A stretch of DNA of 64,000 bases, from NCBI RefSeq assembly GCF_028640845.1, contig NC_080546.1, positions 53,579,409-53,643,408 of the forward strand, given 5' to 3'. The DNA comes from Ahaetulla prasina (taxonomy: Eukaryota > Chordata > Lepidosauria > Squamata > Colubridae). The position numbers and the translations under genes are program-made. The notes below the pieces were generated by a model. The model saw only the letters and a program-made list of their open reading frames with translations, searched no databases and was not told the DNA's origin. Shown in pieces: positions 1 to 11,800 of this stretch (its first letter is position 1; every line of letters starts with the position of its first letter).

Positions 1-1190
1 GCCTCTATAGAAGGACTGTGTTTAAAATATGTTATGGAAGATGAACAGATTTTACCAAAGAAGATTTAGATTGATCTGTAATTGGATTTAAAAATGCTGC
101 AATGGACATACAAATGAAGCTGGCTGATGTCTTCATAATTAAAAGGAAGATACAAACAACAAACCAAAAAAGTGAGCTGGATAACACTCTTATATTGGAT
201 TTACAAAAGGAGCTTGTTAAAGTTTTGAAGAATTTTGTAAGAAAGGGCATAATAAAATGAAAAGAAATCAAATTCTAGAATATTATTTGAAGGGATGAAA
301 GACTGTTAAAAGTAAAAGGAAGGAATATAAAGTTGGTTTATTTAAGCAAGGTTAAGATATGTATTTGTTATCTGCTAATCCTTAATGAAGGTATACGGAT
401 CAGGACAGAACAATAAGGCTTTAAGGAGGTGTTTATAAATAGATGGGATAAAGATTTCTTGTATTTTAAGAAGAGATGCTAATTTACTAAAATAGTTTAT
501 ATTTGTTGTGATGAAGGCAGAAATAATTTCTTTATATATTTGTTTTTCTTTATTCTTATTTTTTCTTTCTTTTCCATTTTTCTATTTTGTTCTTTTCTGC
601 ATTTTCTAGTTTTATTTTTATTATTTTATCTTTGTAATAGTACTGTTAAATAAAATTGGAATATACATTTGAAATTTTAAGTATATGTTGTAGGTGTTCT
701 CACAGAATGAATGCCTTATCATTGGAAGGTATATTAGTCACCTACCCTTCTATATTATTCTATTGCCCCCGCTTCTTTTTTTTTTTGTCATTGAGCATTT
801 TAAAACGATCAGACTGAACTGCAGCTCTCTATCATGCCTGGAGGCACAGTCGGAAAGAAAGGGGATGCGAGAAGCAGGTGATTTGCAAAATGTTAGTTGT
901 TTATCCAATCTTTTTTTGTGAATTAAAAGATTCTTTCAAAACACTATATTAACACAGCTAGGCATATACAGATATATTAACCTTCAGGCATCTCTATTGC
1001 TCCTTTACTGACTCTAGGAAGTAATGCTAGAATTGTATTACACTCAGTAAATTACATGTTATCTTTTCTTAATTTCTGAAAAAGCCTGAACAACCAAAAT
1101 GCTTATAATAATTCCTGACTCCTATTAAAAAGGAGTTTCTTATCTATTTCTGTAGAAATTATCATAGACAAACATAGATGCAATGCTGAA
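1..1190. other. AT-rich stretch, possible old L1 3' remnant, no gene
   Basis: No supported gene. Positions 180-265 read on the plus strand as a short coiled-coil-like run (LDLQKELVKVLKNF). Positions 500-650 are a T-rich tract ending near an AATAAA-like signal at about 650. This resembles an L1 ORF1 scrap and L1 3' sequence, but it is too decayed to assign firmly. The rest is featureless AT-rich sequence. Confidence 0.2.
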
Positions 1191-1330
1191 GATATTCATT
1201 ATCATTATTCAGATACTATACTGTATCTCAAGATCAGAAAAGCTAGCACTGAAGAGTTCCATTTGAGATGTGTAGTTGTGTCTGTCTGTTTGAACTATGA
1301 GCATGCTTTCAGGATAATCTATATACTCAC

Positions 1331-1390
1331 CATCCATGGATAAAGCAAACAGAATGTCAGTTGCTTCAAGCAAAAACTGACCTTCCAATC
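1331..1390 (-). CDS. Candidate 60-nt internal exon of an unidentified host gene
   Basis: On the minus strand, an unbroken polypyrimidine run ending in TTTGACAG is followed by 60 open bases and then a consensus donor GTGAGT. The exon would be phase 1 at both ends, so skipping it keeps frame. It reads x-LEGQFLLEATDILFALSMD-G, where the flanking codons are split across introns. The pattern LLEA-x-D-x-x-F-A-x-x-x-DG is loosely like the start of a PAS domain, but I do not recognise the protein and assign no function. No neighbouring exon was found, so chance co-occurrence of splice-like signals remains possible. Confidence 0.3.
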
Positions 1391-1419
1391 CTGTCAAAAA
1401 AAAAGCAAGCACCCAGATA

Positions 1420-2600
1420 TTTCTTATCTCTTGATTCCTCTCTTGTCAGCATATGAACTAAAATTCTTAGCTGTACTATTTAACTGCACCAAAAGCATAC
1501 TAATTTAGAATGAAAGTTTTTTTTATTCTCACCTACCCCAAATGGCCCCAAACCTTTGAGATATTAAGTTTGTTAATATTTGAAATTGTATTATTAATAA
1601 ATGCTGCAAAAAATAACATAGCTACTCCTCTGGAAATATTCTGCCCAAAATTGCCTTAGCTTGTCTATAAGCAGAGGCTGCTTCTTGGTTGCATTATTTG
1701 TCACCTAATTAGTTATGAAATTGATCCTAAACAGTGAATATTTTCCAATGTAGTTGAATTCAGACCAAAGACTGGCTAACTAAAAGAAGTATTTTTACAA
1801 AACAAACAAAAAAAAAAACCAAAAAAAACCCCCCAAGCTTATTTTGTGAAACACACTATCAGAACGTAGCCAGCAAAACATGGCCGTAATCCAGAAACAC
1901 CAGGGGACTTTATGACTCTATAAACAGTAATGTTATCTTTCCCCTTAAGTCTCCATTTTAATATAAAAGAGCAGGTGATGCTCTCAGAAGAGTGCCCCTG
2001 CCCATTTAGATAATTTGAGCAAAATCATGTTCATACTAAAATTGACAAAACCTGGCAGAGTGAAAGATACTCTTGATGTTAAACCTTTTTGCACCTTCAT
2101 TCTCAAATTTGCTCAGCAGCATTGACCAAGCTGATACTGGCACACTGTCAAGTCATAATCCATTCATTGCAAAATTATATGTTCAGAAATTCTCAATAGA
2201 CCCCAGTCATCCATGCAGTAGAATAAAGCACAGGTTTGATAGAAGAAGCTAAAAGGCCTTTACGGCAGCTCTTACATTATTTCATATCAATTCACCTGTT
2301 AATCTCCATTCTCTCCAAGCATTAAAATAAGCTATAAACATTTTAACATTTTTTACAACGAAGGACAAATGACAAGTTCATATTGTATTTCCATATTGTC
2401 TTTTAAAAAATCACATAGCTTTTGGTAGTGTAATGAACACTTTCTTTATATCAAGTGGTCAGGTTTTTCTCTAAATTATTTTATAGATCCTAGGTTCTGT
2501 AAAAAAAATTCCAAAATATTCTTGCATCAGGTTTTCATGGTAAACGAGTAGAGAGACTGTACTCCAAACGCCCATTTCGCCATGTGTATTTAAAGCAGAA
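1420..2600. other. No recognisable feature
   Basis: AT-rich unique-looking sequence. It holds an A/C homopolymer patch at 1800-1835. I see no coding region or identifiable repeat. Confidence 0.5.
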
Positions 2601-2609
2601 GTAAAGGAT

Positions 2610-2915
2610 ATTAATCAGCTACCCGTATCCCATGCCCCGTAGGGCTTTAAAGGTGATAACCAGCATCCTGAATCCAATGTAAGTCAGTTGGAAGCAGTAC
2701 GGTTCATGAAGTAGCAGTGTTGCAAGGGCAAAATGAAATACAGTCATGTTATACCTGCAATTGCATTATGGGTCAACTGAAGTTCTCAAGGATGGCGCTG
2801 TATAAACCATGTTACAGTAGTCCAATCAGGAGGCAAATAAGATGTTAGTGATCATGAACAGGGTCTCCTTCTCCAGAAATGGGCACAATTGATACATTAT
2901 CTCCAAGGACTTGAA
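2610..2915 (-). mobile_element. Old L2 LINE fragment (RT thumb region), 3' part of a split copy
   Basis: Read on the minus strand, this matches the L2 segment seen intact at 19550-19720 in order. It contains the complement of the conserved TTTAAAGC block (near 2645), and further on the complement of the block encoding SRLDYCNALY (near 2810-2835). It is heavily diverged and has no open frame. It stops where a plus-strand L3 LINE begins, and the expected upstream L2 sequence resumes at about 3715. I infer one old L2 cut in two by a later insertion. Confidence 0.5.
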
Positions 2916-3548
2916 ATGGACACTTAACATTAGAACCATCATTAAAAAGGCACAACAAGGATGTTCCTCCTGTATCAACTCAGAAAACTCAGATTGCCCA
3001 AGGATCTGCTGATACAGTTCTTTAGAGGAATTATTGAGTCTGTCATTTGTACCTCAATAATTGTCTGGTTTGGCACAGCAATCAAACAGGGCAGGTATGG
3101 ATTTCAACAGATAGTGAGAACTGCAGAAAAAAACCAGCCTGCCATCCACTGATGATCTGTATACTGCACAAACCAGAAAGAGGGCTGAGAAAATATCTAC
3201 ACATTACTCACATTTGTACATAATCTATTTCAACTTCTCCCCTCAGGACGCTGCTATAGAGCATTGCATGCCATAACAAATAGACATAAATATAGCTCCC
3301 CCCCCATGCCATCAATCTGCTATACACTTAATTCTCAGAGCACTGTCTCATTTCTCATCTTTTCCCATTTTTTTCTACTATCTTTTCCTATTGGTTTCTT
3401 ACAACTTATCAATTGCTTGTTTGTAACATGATTAATGACTGTAACTATGATGTATGACTTATGACCAATTACTTGCTGTTTATATGTGGACTGTGAGCTT
3501 ATACACGGGAGACAAATATTTGTGTGTCTAATCAAACTTAGCCAATAA
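2916..3548 (+). mobile_element. L3/CR1-family LINE, 5'-truncated 3' end (snake type)
   Basis: The 63-residue frame at 2961-3152 reads like the C-terminal part of a CR1/L3 reverse transcriptase (LRKLRLPKDLLIQFFRGIIES, then VWFGTA). It is followed by about 400 bases of 3' untranslated sequence ending in CCAATAAAGAATTCT. The same order and the same end occur on the minus strand at 25086-25700. Only the last part of the element was inserted, as is usual for LINEs. The copy has lost coding capacity. It runs without a gap into an ATTCT microsatellite, a known habit of snake L3 LINEs. Confidence 0.75.
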
Positions 3549-3606
3549 AGAATTCTATTCTATTCTATTCTATTCTATTCTATTCTATTCTATTCTATTC
3601 TATTCT
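3549..3606 (+). repeat. (ATTCT)n microsatellite on the L3 tail
   Basis: About eleven near-perfect TTCTA units follow directly on the L3 3' end. AATAG-class repeats attached to L3/CR1 tails are characteristic of snake genomes. Confidence 0.95.
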
Positions 3607-3672
3607 AGTCCATCCCATCCCATCCCATCCCATCCCATCCCATCCCATCCCATCCCATCCCATCCCATCCCA
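3607..3672 (+). repeat. (CATCC)n microsatellite
   Basis: About thirteen CATCC units continue the preceding pentamer tract in the same register. The array is therefore compound: two unit types of equal length, with a sharp switch near 3608. Confidence 0.95.
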
Positions 3673-3714
3673 TTGTTATTATTATTTTTATTATTTTATT
3701 TATTCAATTTTTAT

Positions 3715-5200
3715 ACAATTTAATTGTAATTATGCAAAGGCTCCTGCTCTTTAAGGTGCAAGAGTAGTTTCAGATTGTGCACCAAATCTGTATGGGACAG
3801 TGCAATTTCATCCAGAACTAAAGAGGGAAAGCTCCAACTCCTGGATCGGGGTGGGTTGGGGGGTTGGGATTTCAAATCTGATAATCCTTCATTCTTGGCA
3901 AGGTTTTTCCTCATTTATAGCCTCCAGGCATTGAGAAAGAACCTTAATAACTTCACTTGGATGATTGGGGATAAAGATATACAATTGGGCATTAACTGCA
4001 TATTGATTATACCTCACCATGTACTGATAGGAATCTCCCCAATAGCTTCTAGATATTGAGAAGGACAAAGGCTAGAACCATGAGACATACTGGATTTCAC
4101 CATTCCTTTTCACCAACATCAACTGGAACTGGCCTTGGAGGAAGAAGAACTGGTATGTCCCACTCCCAATCCCTCAGTTTACAGTCAATGACACGGAAGG
4201 TCACTGAGTGATCAAGGAGAGCACAATGGAGCACAATTCCTACCTCAAACTCACTACACAAGCTAAAAGGTGAACATTGGAAACTGGATAAAATTGTCCA
4301 TATTGGCTGGATTCAAAGATGGTGTCTCTTGATGCATTTACCACTGCATGAGTGCACCGAAGTGCTCTCTCTCTGGTGGCTTTAACCAGCCAGAGGGGTA
4401 TGGAATACATACATGGATTTACCTAAAGCTTTGAGAATCATGTCCATTTCCTTGGGACTAACACATAACATCATAAGAATGTGCCTCAATTATCTCCAGA
4501 AGACCTGCTCAACTGAAATGCAATTTGCAGGGAGTTGAATGATTTTACTAGCCAAGTGTCCATAACAGTCCTCACAGCAACCCTTACAAGTACTTTACCA
4601 GTCCCCCTTGACCCAGAAAAGACTGGCTTGTCCTGAATATGACTGTTGGCCAACACTTGGAGGAATTAATAAAGACAGAGATACAAGCTTTTTTTACCAG
4701 CCTTATTGTCATAACTTCATAAGGAAAAGCTGTAACAAAGACTGTCACTTGCATCTGGTCACATTCATTCCTACTTCTCCACCAGTGGTGATCTAGCTGT
4801 CTCTTCTATCACTTCATCTGCCTATGAAAACATGCAGGGGGGGAGGGGTGCCAATAACGCAGTTAAAACTTGTTATCAAAATCTCAAGAAAAACCTCAAG
4901 CTCCCTCTAAAACCCAAAGGAATCCATTAGGTTCCTGGGACAGGCAAACAGAGTAGACCCTGCTTCCCTGTGGAAGGATGTATGCTGTGGTAAACTCCAA
5001 CATTACCAGTAATGATCAATTCATGACAACAGATAGATGGCAATATCTACCAACTCCAGATCACATAGCTGCTGCTCTGAAGCAAAAGCCAGATCATTTT
5101 TCTAGCATTAAAGGAATCACAACTGAATATTTTGGCAGCCCTTTTTGGTGGGGGAGCTATCAATAGTGAAGCCCATCACCCTAAGGAAAGGACATAATTT
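3715..5200 (-). mobile_element. Old L2 LINE fragment (RT palm to endonuclease), 5' part of a split copy
   Basis: Minus-strand order matches an L2-type LINE. Near 3990-4015 is the decayed counterpart of the RT palm box that reads YADD in the better copy at 13176-13187. Near 4040-4090 is the region just after the box normally encoding LFNIYMKPLG. Continuing to about 5200 is sequence I place in the region between RT and the AP-type endonuclease. Stops and indels are frequent in all frames. Together with 2610-2915 it forms one L2 of about 1.8 kb interrupted by the L3 insertion and its microsatellite. Boundaries are approximate. Confidence 0.45.
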
Positions 5201-5209
5201 CCAGTCTAT

Positions 5210-6567
5210 TTTACAACACTGAGGATGTGTTGTACACATCCAACTGTTCCTAACTTTATTATTATACTTAGGCACAATTGATCAATTATATGCAAAATAT
5301 TTACTTTTACCCTCTTGAATCTGTACAGAGCAGGTCTAGACTAATGCTTTGTTCTTTATCATCTGGCAGAAAAAAAGCATAGTGATTCCCAGAGGAATTT
5401 TCTATGTGGCTTTTGTATAGTTGATCTTTAATCTAAAATCTATAGAGAGACTATGGGTCAAACTTGGCCCAGACAGATAAAAACCTGTTAATGTTTACCA
5501 AAATGTTATATACTACGGTATTAGAGTTTTAGGTATACTCCTCATGATAATTTGCTGGACTATATAATTACCCTAATGGTGAGGCTGGAATATATTTAGT
5601 CTACCTTCTTTCAATTTATATATTTACTTAATTGTGAAAACATTTCCTGAGCCAAGTCTTTATCCTTTTCTGGCAATAAAATAATTCCAATTGTACTACA
5701 CACTGACAATGCAGAATCTTGTATAATAAGGGCACATGATAAGGACACTGAAGTTTCCACCTATCTTTGGCAAAAAGCTAATTGTTAACCTCCAGAAAAT
5801 CAGGGTAACCATTTTTGCAAAATAACATTCAAAGATATAGATCTAATAAGTTAATTGGACTAGCGCTGGATATTTATTTATAAAGACCCTGGCTTGTTTT
5901 TTCATACCTCCCTGTCACAAAATAAGCACAAATATTCTACTATTTACATCCAGAAGAATATGACCACAACTTTAAACTTTTCCATATAAAGAGAGGAGGG
6001 TTATTCTGTCCTGATGTCCTGTCCTGTAATATATTTGAAACTACATTTATCCATCAGATTCTGTATGAGATACTCATAGAGAACAAACTATATTTAAAAC
6101 ATTATAACATTTTGTCTATTATTGCTGCTCCCAAATTTGTTAGAAATTTAATAAACAAACAACAAAAAAACTGCAGCTTTTTACTTTTTGAAGATCAGAA
6201 CCTAGCATCATATATTTTCTTTAATAGGTCTTGCCCAATTATTTTTAAAAATTATTTAACATTCAGATAAATAAAACATATTGAATTATAATATTTTTGT
6301 TTTAAGTTTTGGCAATGCCAAAAGACTTTTCAGGCAGTTGCCAAACTGATGACAACTTCTTGAATTATTTTAAAATAGGTCAATATTAGCTTGGATTCTT
6401 AACAGAATTGTTTCAAAATATGTATGCATCTGTTCCAAGATTTAACAGTCTGCTTCTTTGGTTTTGCATGATGGATTTCCCAGCATTTTTATTTTGAAAA
6501 CTGATATCCCCGTGGTTCAGGTATCTTTGAGTCATATAATTCTGTATTACTAATTTTATTTCAGATG
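5210..6567. other. No recognisable feature
   Basis: AT-rich sequence with only short chance open frames. I see no repeat signature. Confidence 0.5.
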
Positions 6568-6575
6568 GACTAGAC

Positions 6576-6813
6576 CAGAGGTGGGTGTCAGCAGGTTCTG
6601 ACCAGTTCTGGAGAACTGGTAGCAGAAATTTTGAGTAGTTCGGAGAACCGGTAAAAATTCTGGCTAGACCCGCCCCATCTATTCTCTGCCTCCTGGGACT
6701 CAGCTTCCCCTGGATTGGGGAGGGAATGGAGATTTTACAGTATCTTTCTCCTGCAATGTCCACCAAGCCATGGCCACAGAACCGGTAGTAAAAAAAATTG
6801 AAAGCCGCCACTG
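6576..6813. mobile_element. Non-autonomous hAT element, family A copy 1
   Basis: The element begins CAGAGGTGGG and ends CCGCCACTG, imperfect inverted termini of hAT type. The 8-bp flanks are GACTAGAC (6568-6575) and AACTAGAC (6814-6821), 7 of 8 identical. The interior holds paired motifs GAACTGGTAG and GAACCGGTAG near the two ends. At 238 bp it cannot encode a transposase and would depend on one supplied in trans. It is the same family as 8194-8499 and 33703-33990. Confidence 0.85.
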
Positions 6814-6829
6814 AACTAGACCAGGAAAT

Positions 6830-8050
6830 CAGGAAGGCTAAAAAAAACTTTTATTGAGATTAGTAATTATAACAGAATCTTGCAGGTCTGATTATGCTAT
6901 AACTCCTCCTGCTTCTTATAGTTCAATTAATTAGGGAGGCGTATACCTACAGCAAGTCCCCTTCAAATGTTATATGGCTTTTTTGAAATTAAAAAATGCT
7001 TCAGTTCCTTTTACTTATCTCTTGACCTATTCCTTTCAAATTTTCCTTGGTCTCTATAGTTTATAGGGATTAGCAGGTCCTGTTAATTTATTCTATTCTT
7101 CAGAGAATACAGGTAGTATTTTCTCTCTATTCTTAGTATGGGTAGTAAATTCTACCCATACTAACTACTGACTGATAAATCCTAATATTTACCTGGCAGT
7201 TGCTAAATTGCTTATCTCTATATGCATCATTCACTATTTATTCAGCTTTGAAGCATTACTATAGTGTTTCTTATGTTGTTTTTTTTAAATCTACTAAATT
7301 TTTATTTTAATTGTAAGCTGGTAATTGACCATAATAAAACTGTACTATCTAACTTGTCCCTTTTGCTATTATAAAAATTAGGTTTGACACACTATAAAAC
7401 TTCATTCGTTGTTTTTTACAATAGCATACCGTAGTAGCTTATAATCATTTTGTGATTAAATAAGACCCCAGGTCTTGTCTTTTCCTGTTGCTTTCAGCTT
7501 CCAGTTCACCATAGATAACAGAAAAACTCATTATTAACTCCCAAGGGCTTCCAAATACTTTCTTTTAATATTCTTCTAATTTGTACTATTACATCTCATT
7601 TCATTTCTATTACTTTAATCCACAAGACTACCTAATTTATCCCATAAACTTTTTCTAATTATCTATACTGAAGTATTCATACAATCAAGTGATCATCCTC
7701 TCAACCAACAATTTTTATTTCTCTGATCTCTATTTCTAAACAACCGAACTAATAAAAACATGGAATGTAACTTGTGCTAGTACTGCATGGTTTTTGTGAG
7801 CACTGTTACTATTTTTAGGAAACAAAAATTCTGTACCTCTTTGAGAAAGGTTAGAAAATCATAATAAAAGATGGGTATCAAAAGATGGGTATTAAAGGAA
7901 AGAATAAATACCTCCTTTTGCCAAATAATATCCTCCATCTGCTCAACTTTTGCATAACTGATTTCTTAACACTGGAATCATAACCCAACACATTAATGGA
8001 ATATTATAATTTATCAAGCAACTAATCATGGAACTGAGTAATATTCAAAG
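6830..8050. other. No recognisable feature
   Basis: AT-rich sequence. A short inverted pair, AGTATGGGTAG with CTACCCATACT, at 7134-7161 forms a hairpin, but nothing else is recognisable. Confidence 0.5.
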
Positions 8051-8059
8051 TGATTGGCA

Positions 8060-8790
8060 AATATTTCCAGTGTCATCTACCTTACAAGGCCCCTAGTTTC
8101 CTTCTCTACTTTTTGGAAGACAAAGTGGTCTGCTAGGTTTGTCTTATTTGATCTTCCACTTGGTGCAGTATTTGTCTCCCAGTTGATGTCAGGCAGAGGT
8201 GGGTTTCAGCAGGTTCTGACCAGTTCTGGAGAACTGGTAGAGGAAATTTTGAGTATTTCAGAGAACCATAGTAAAAATTCTGACTGGCCCCGCCCCATCT
8301 ATTTTCTGCCTCCCAAGTCCCAGCTGATTGGGAGGAAATGGGGATTTTGCAATAACCTTCCCCTGGATTGGGTAGGGAATGGAGATTTTACAGTATCCTT
8401 CCCCTGCCACATCCACCAAGCCATGCCCACCAAGCCATGCCACGCCCACCAAGCCACACCCACAGAACCGGTATTAAAAAAATATGAAACCCACCATTGA
8501 TGTCAGGGTAGTTAAAGTCCCCTATTACTATTGGATTTATTAGATAAATGGTTTTATTATATTTGGCTTTCAAACCTCAATAACAGACAATAATAATTAC
8601 TCCACTGCAAAAGTGGGTACTGCTGAAAAACTACCACTCTGTTCCCCTCCCATTGCACTAGTCCTCACTTTCTGATTGCCAAGGATCTTTGAAGTTGGAC
8701 TATCATCTTTTCCAAACTATCAACACTTTAGCTTATACATTACCTTAGCCCAAAAACAATTCTAGCATGTTTAGATTTCTCTTGCAGCAA
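8060..8790 (-). mobile_element. Decayed LINE endonuclease fragment, split by a hAT element
   Basis: Just right of the hAT insertion, the minus strand at about 8503-8545 reads IVIGDFNYPDI. This is the GDFN motif of the AP-like endonuclease in CR1/L2-type LINEs, with the aspartate and asparagine kept. The sequence on both sides is heavily mutated, and the extent given is a guess. The hAT at 8194-8499 sits inside it, bounded by a perfect 8-bp target duplication that overlaps the coding strand of this motif. Confidence 0.35.
8194..8499. mobile_element. Non-autonomous hAT element, family A copy 2
   Basis: Starts CAGAGGTGGG and ends CCCACCATTG, with perfect 8-bp target duplications ATGTCAGG at 8186-8193 and 8500-8507. 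It is 306 bp long. The interior carries a CACGCCCACCAAGCC-like tandem near 8415-8455 and the GAACCGGTA box just before the right terminus. The long open frame through it is incidental. Confidence 0.95.
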
Positions 8791-8830
8791 GGAGGGAAAT
8801 ATAACAATACTATATTTACAAATCAACAAT

Positions 8831-11800
8831 CACTCTTTCCTAGAAATATTCAAAATGACAAATTCAAATCTACCTTAAGAAATAATTGTTAACAATTTTT
8901 AATATTTGAAATTTAATACAGGATGAGGAAGGATGAAACTGTTGACTATTTGATCATTCACTGCAACAAAATTTCAAGTTGCTAAAATTATTCATTGGAA
9001 ACTTTGTTGGCAGCTTGGATTTAAATGTAGCAAGAACAAGCGAGACCATCAAGGTAAGGTTTTAGAAAATAAATTTATTAAGATCTTGTGGAATTTTAAA
9101 ATCCAAATAGACAAGAACTTTGATTTATATGTTGATATAACAGTAATCAAAAACAAGAATGTCTGATTCATTGCTGTTGTGCTACTGGGATTGAGGAAAT
9201 AATTTGGAAAAAAATGGCAAAACTGGGACTTGTATATGTGAAATATACAAGATATATTTTATACTTACATATTTAGAGGGGCAAATACTATTGAATAACT
9301 GTAATGGAGACTTGGTGGAATGTCTGTCATGACTAGAAAAAAGTAATTAAAGGCCATATTATTCCAATGAAAGGGAAGAGAGTAAAGATGTTCATGCACT
9401 GTATGTTAAGAATATCTATTCCTGTTCATAAATTAAAATGTAGACTTTCTAAAAAGGCATGAACTCAAGTTCATGACATTTATTGAGGGGTTTGCCAAGC
9501 ATAACATAAAGACTATTCTGGATCTGTCTTGCTGACAACTTTGTTCTTCAAAACTGAAGGAATACAAGAGGATTAGCTACCAGATTTAATGTTTGTCAAT
9601 GGAAGGAAATACTAAAAGCAAATAATTATAATAAGGATAGCAGAAGAGGCCAATGTAGTTAAACAAAATCCTGAGTGAGGGTCTGAAAACAAAGCGAGAG
9701 ATATAGAAAAGAGAAAGAAAGCTAAGTCATTGAAGAAGACAGATGGTATTAGGAAGATAAAAGTTTAGAGTAAGACAATATTAGCAAAGGATGCTAAAAA
9801 TAACAAAAAGATTAAGATACATTCAAAATAAAAGGAAAAGAACTAGTACATCAGTGGACCTAATTGTAAAACATGGCAGGTAATAAAGAAAAGGCAGCCA
9901 GGAAAGTGAATGAGCCAGTAACCAAAGTGATCAAGCCAGTGACCAGAGGGGGCAAGTGAGCAATCCAGTGATCACAGTGAGCAGGCTAGTAACCAGAGAG
10001 GAGCTGGACATGCCATAGGGTGGCGGAGGTGAGCTGAGCTGGTTGAGCAAGTGAACCAATGGCCAGAGGACAGCAGAGGCAAGCTGAGCAGACGGCGCAA
10101 GCAGACAAACAATCGCCAGTGGGTGGAGGTCAGAGCAAGAGCAATGGGAGAAACACTGAGGAGTCAAGTGAGTGACTGAGAACGGGAAAGAGTCTAATTG
10201 CCTGGAGAAAAGGAAGAGGGAACTGGATTCTAGCGGCCCTCTTAGGGGCAGAACTACAGAAGTATACTTGTTTGGTAATTCTAGGCTGAAGTTGGCAATA
10301 GGGTTAAAGTGATTATAGAATTTGATGAGAGATTAATTTTAATAGCTCTAGAAAATTATATAAATGTAGACTTAGCATAAAAACTGAAAAAAGATACATG
10401 TAGAAAGGAATCAACCCACTGCAATTATAAACTTTTTTTGGTGATCTGTACCTGTCTTTTTATCATTTATCTATATGGCACTAATATGCTCACCATTCAT
10501 TATATTTCTTAATTCTTTTGATTATCATTCTTATAATATATCCTACATATTTGTCTAAAATCATTCATGGCAGCTCCAATCTTATGAATTTTATTTTTTT
10601 ACCTGATGCATCTTCTAGAGATGGGATATTCCAAGTAAATCACTGTCTGATTTTATAACCCCTAAGAGATGAAATTCTAAATAGCATCTGTACATAGTTT
10701 TTGTGGATTTATGGGCCAAACTCAAAAGCTCCATTACTGATAAACACCTGCTCTTACTCATATAAGCTGTATAAAAAAACAAGACCTAGAGTTAGGCATC
10801 ACAGTGCAAAAAGCTGTCAAAGCCAATTACAATGTTGCAGTGTTGGATGCATTTTTATCTGTTTTTGTTCAATAAATGCCCTGGTTAAATGTTTTCAGGA
10901 GCTACACTCCTAATTTGGCAGTTAGAGTTTATCTATTTTATTCTGTGAAAATTATGCAACAATCCTATCATTTACTTAGAATACAAAACATAAAAAAATG
11001 CAAATACTATTTTCTCCAATAGTATCAAAATTCTTGGTCATAAGTAAGAATATTCTCTGCCTACATGATATAGCTATTTTACGTGAATTCACATTTAAGA
11101 TGTAATAAAGTATGTTATTTTTAATTTATATCTATTCTTCTAATCACCTTTAGGGCTTTAGATTTTTGGTCAAGCTCTATTGTTTTTGCTAAGACTGTAG
11201 ACTCAAAAGGTTTAGTTTTGTGTTAATAAAACTAATTTATGAAATGAAATGAACTGTTCTTATGCTAACTGGAAAGACTTCCAGTATAATGGAATATTAG
11301 AGAGAGACCATCTAATGCTGGCAAAGCAATTTGTACTATCTTTATATATTATTAACAAGAAATAACTCTTCCTGTGTAGTACATAAGTCACAGAACTAAA
11401 TACTTACGCAAGTAGTTCTAGGTGAACATAAAGCAAAAAATTAATGTTTGAATCATATATCCTGTAAACCATTATGGTTATTTATCAACCTAAGTTATTA
11501 CACACACTAGCTTTTCAAATATGGTATACAGCTCATGCTTATTTAATTCATTACTGTATTTGATCATCAGTAAATTAAGGCTTCCTATGACAATAATAGC
11601 TATGGTGTCCTGGATTGGGCCTCCATCTACCTCTGTTGTGACCGTAAATATAGAAGCTTAATCTTAAATTCAAATTTCATTCAAATTAATAAACTGTAGC
11701 TAAGGTTGACTACTTTTTGTTTGAAATACACTCATTTCAAATTAAGTTATATAGTTAATGTGGTTTGAGAGAGCACAGGCAGGTTTACCTATGGTTTTGG

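Noticed and set aside
8054..8500. 148-codon frame, considered as a gene
   Set aside because: More than half is the hAT element 8194-8499, and the frame ends at its terminus.
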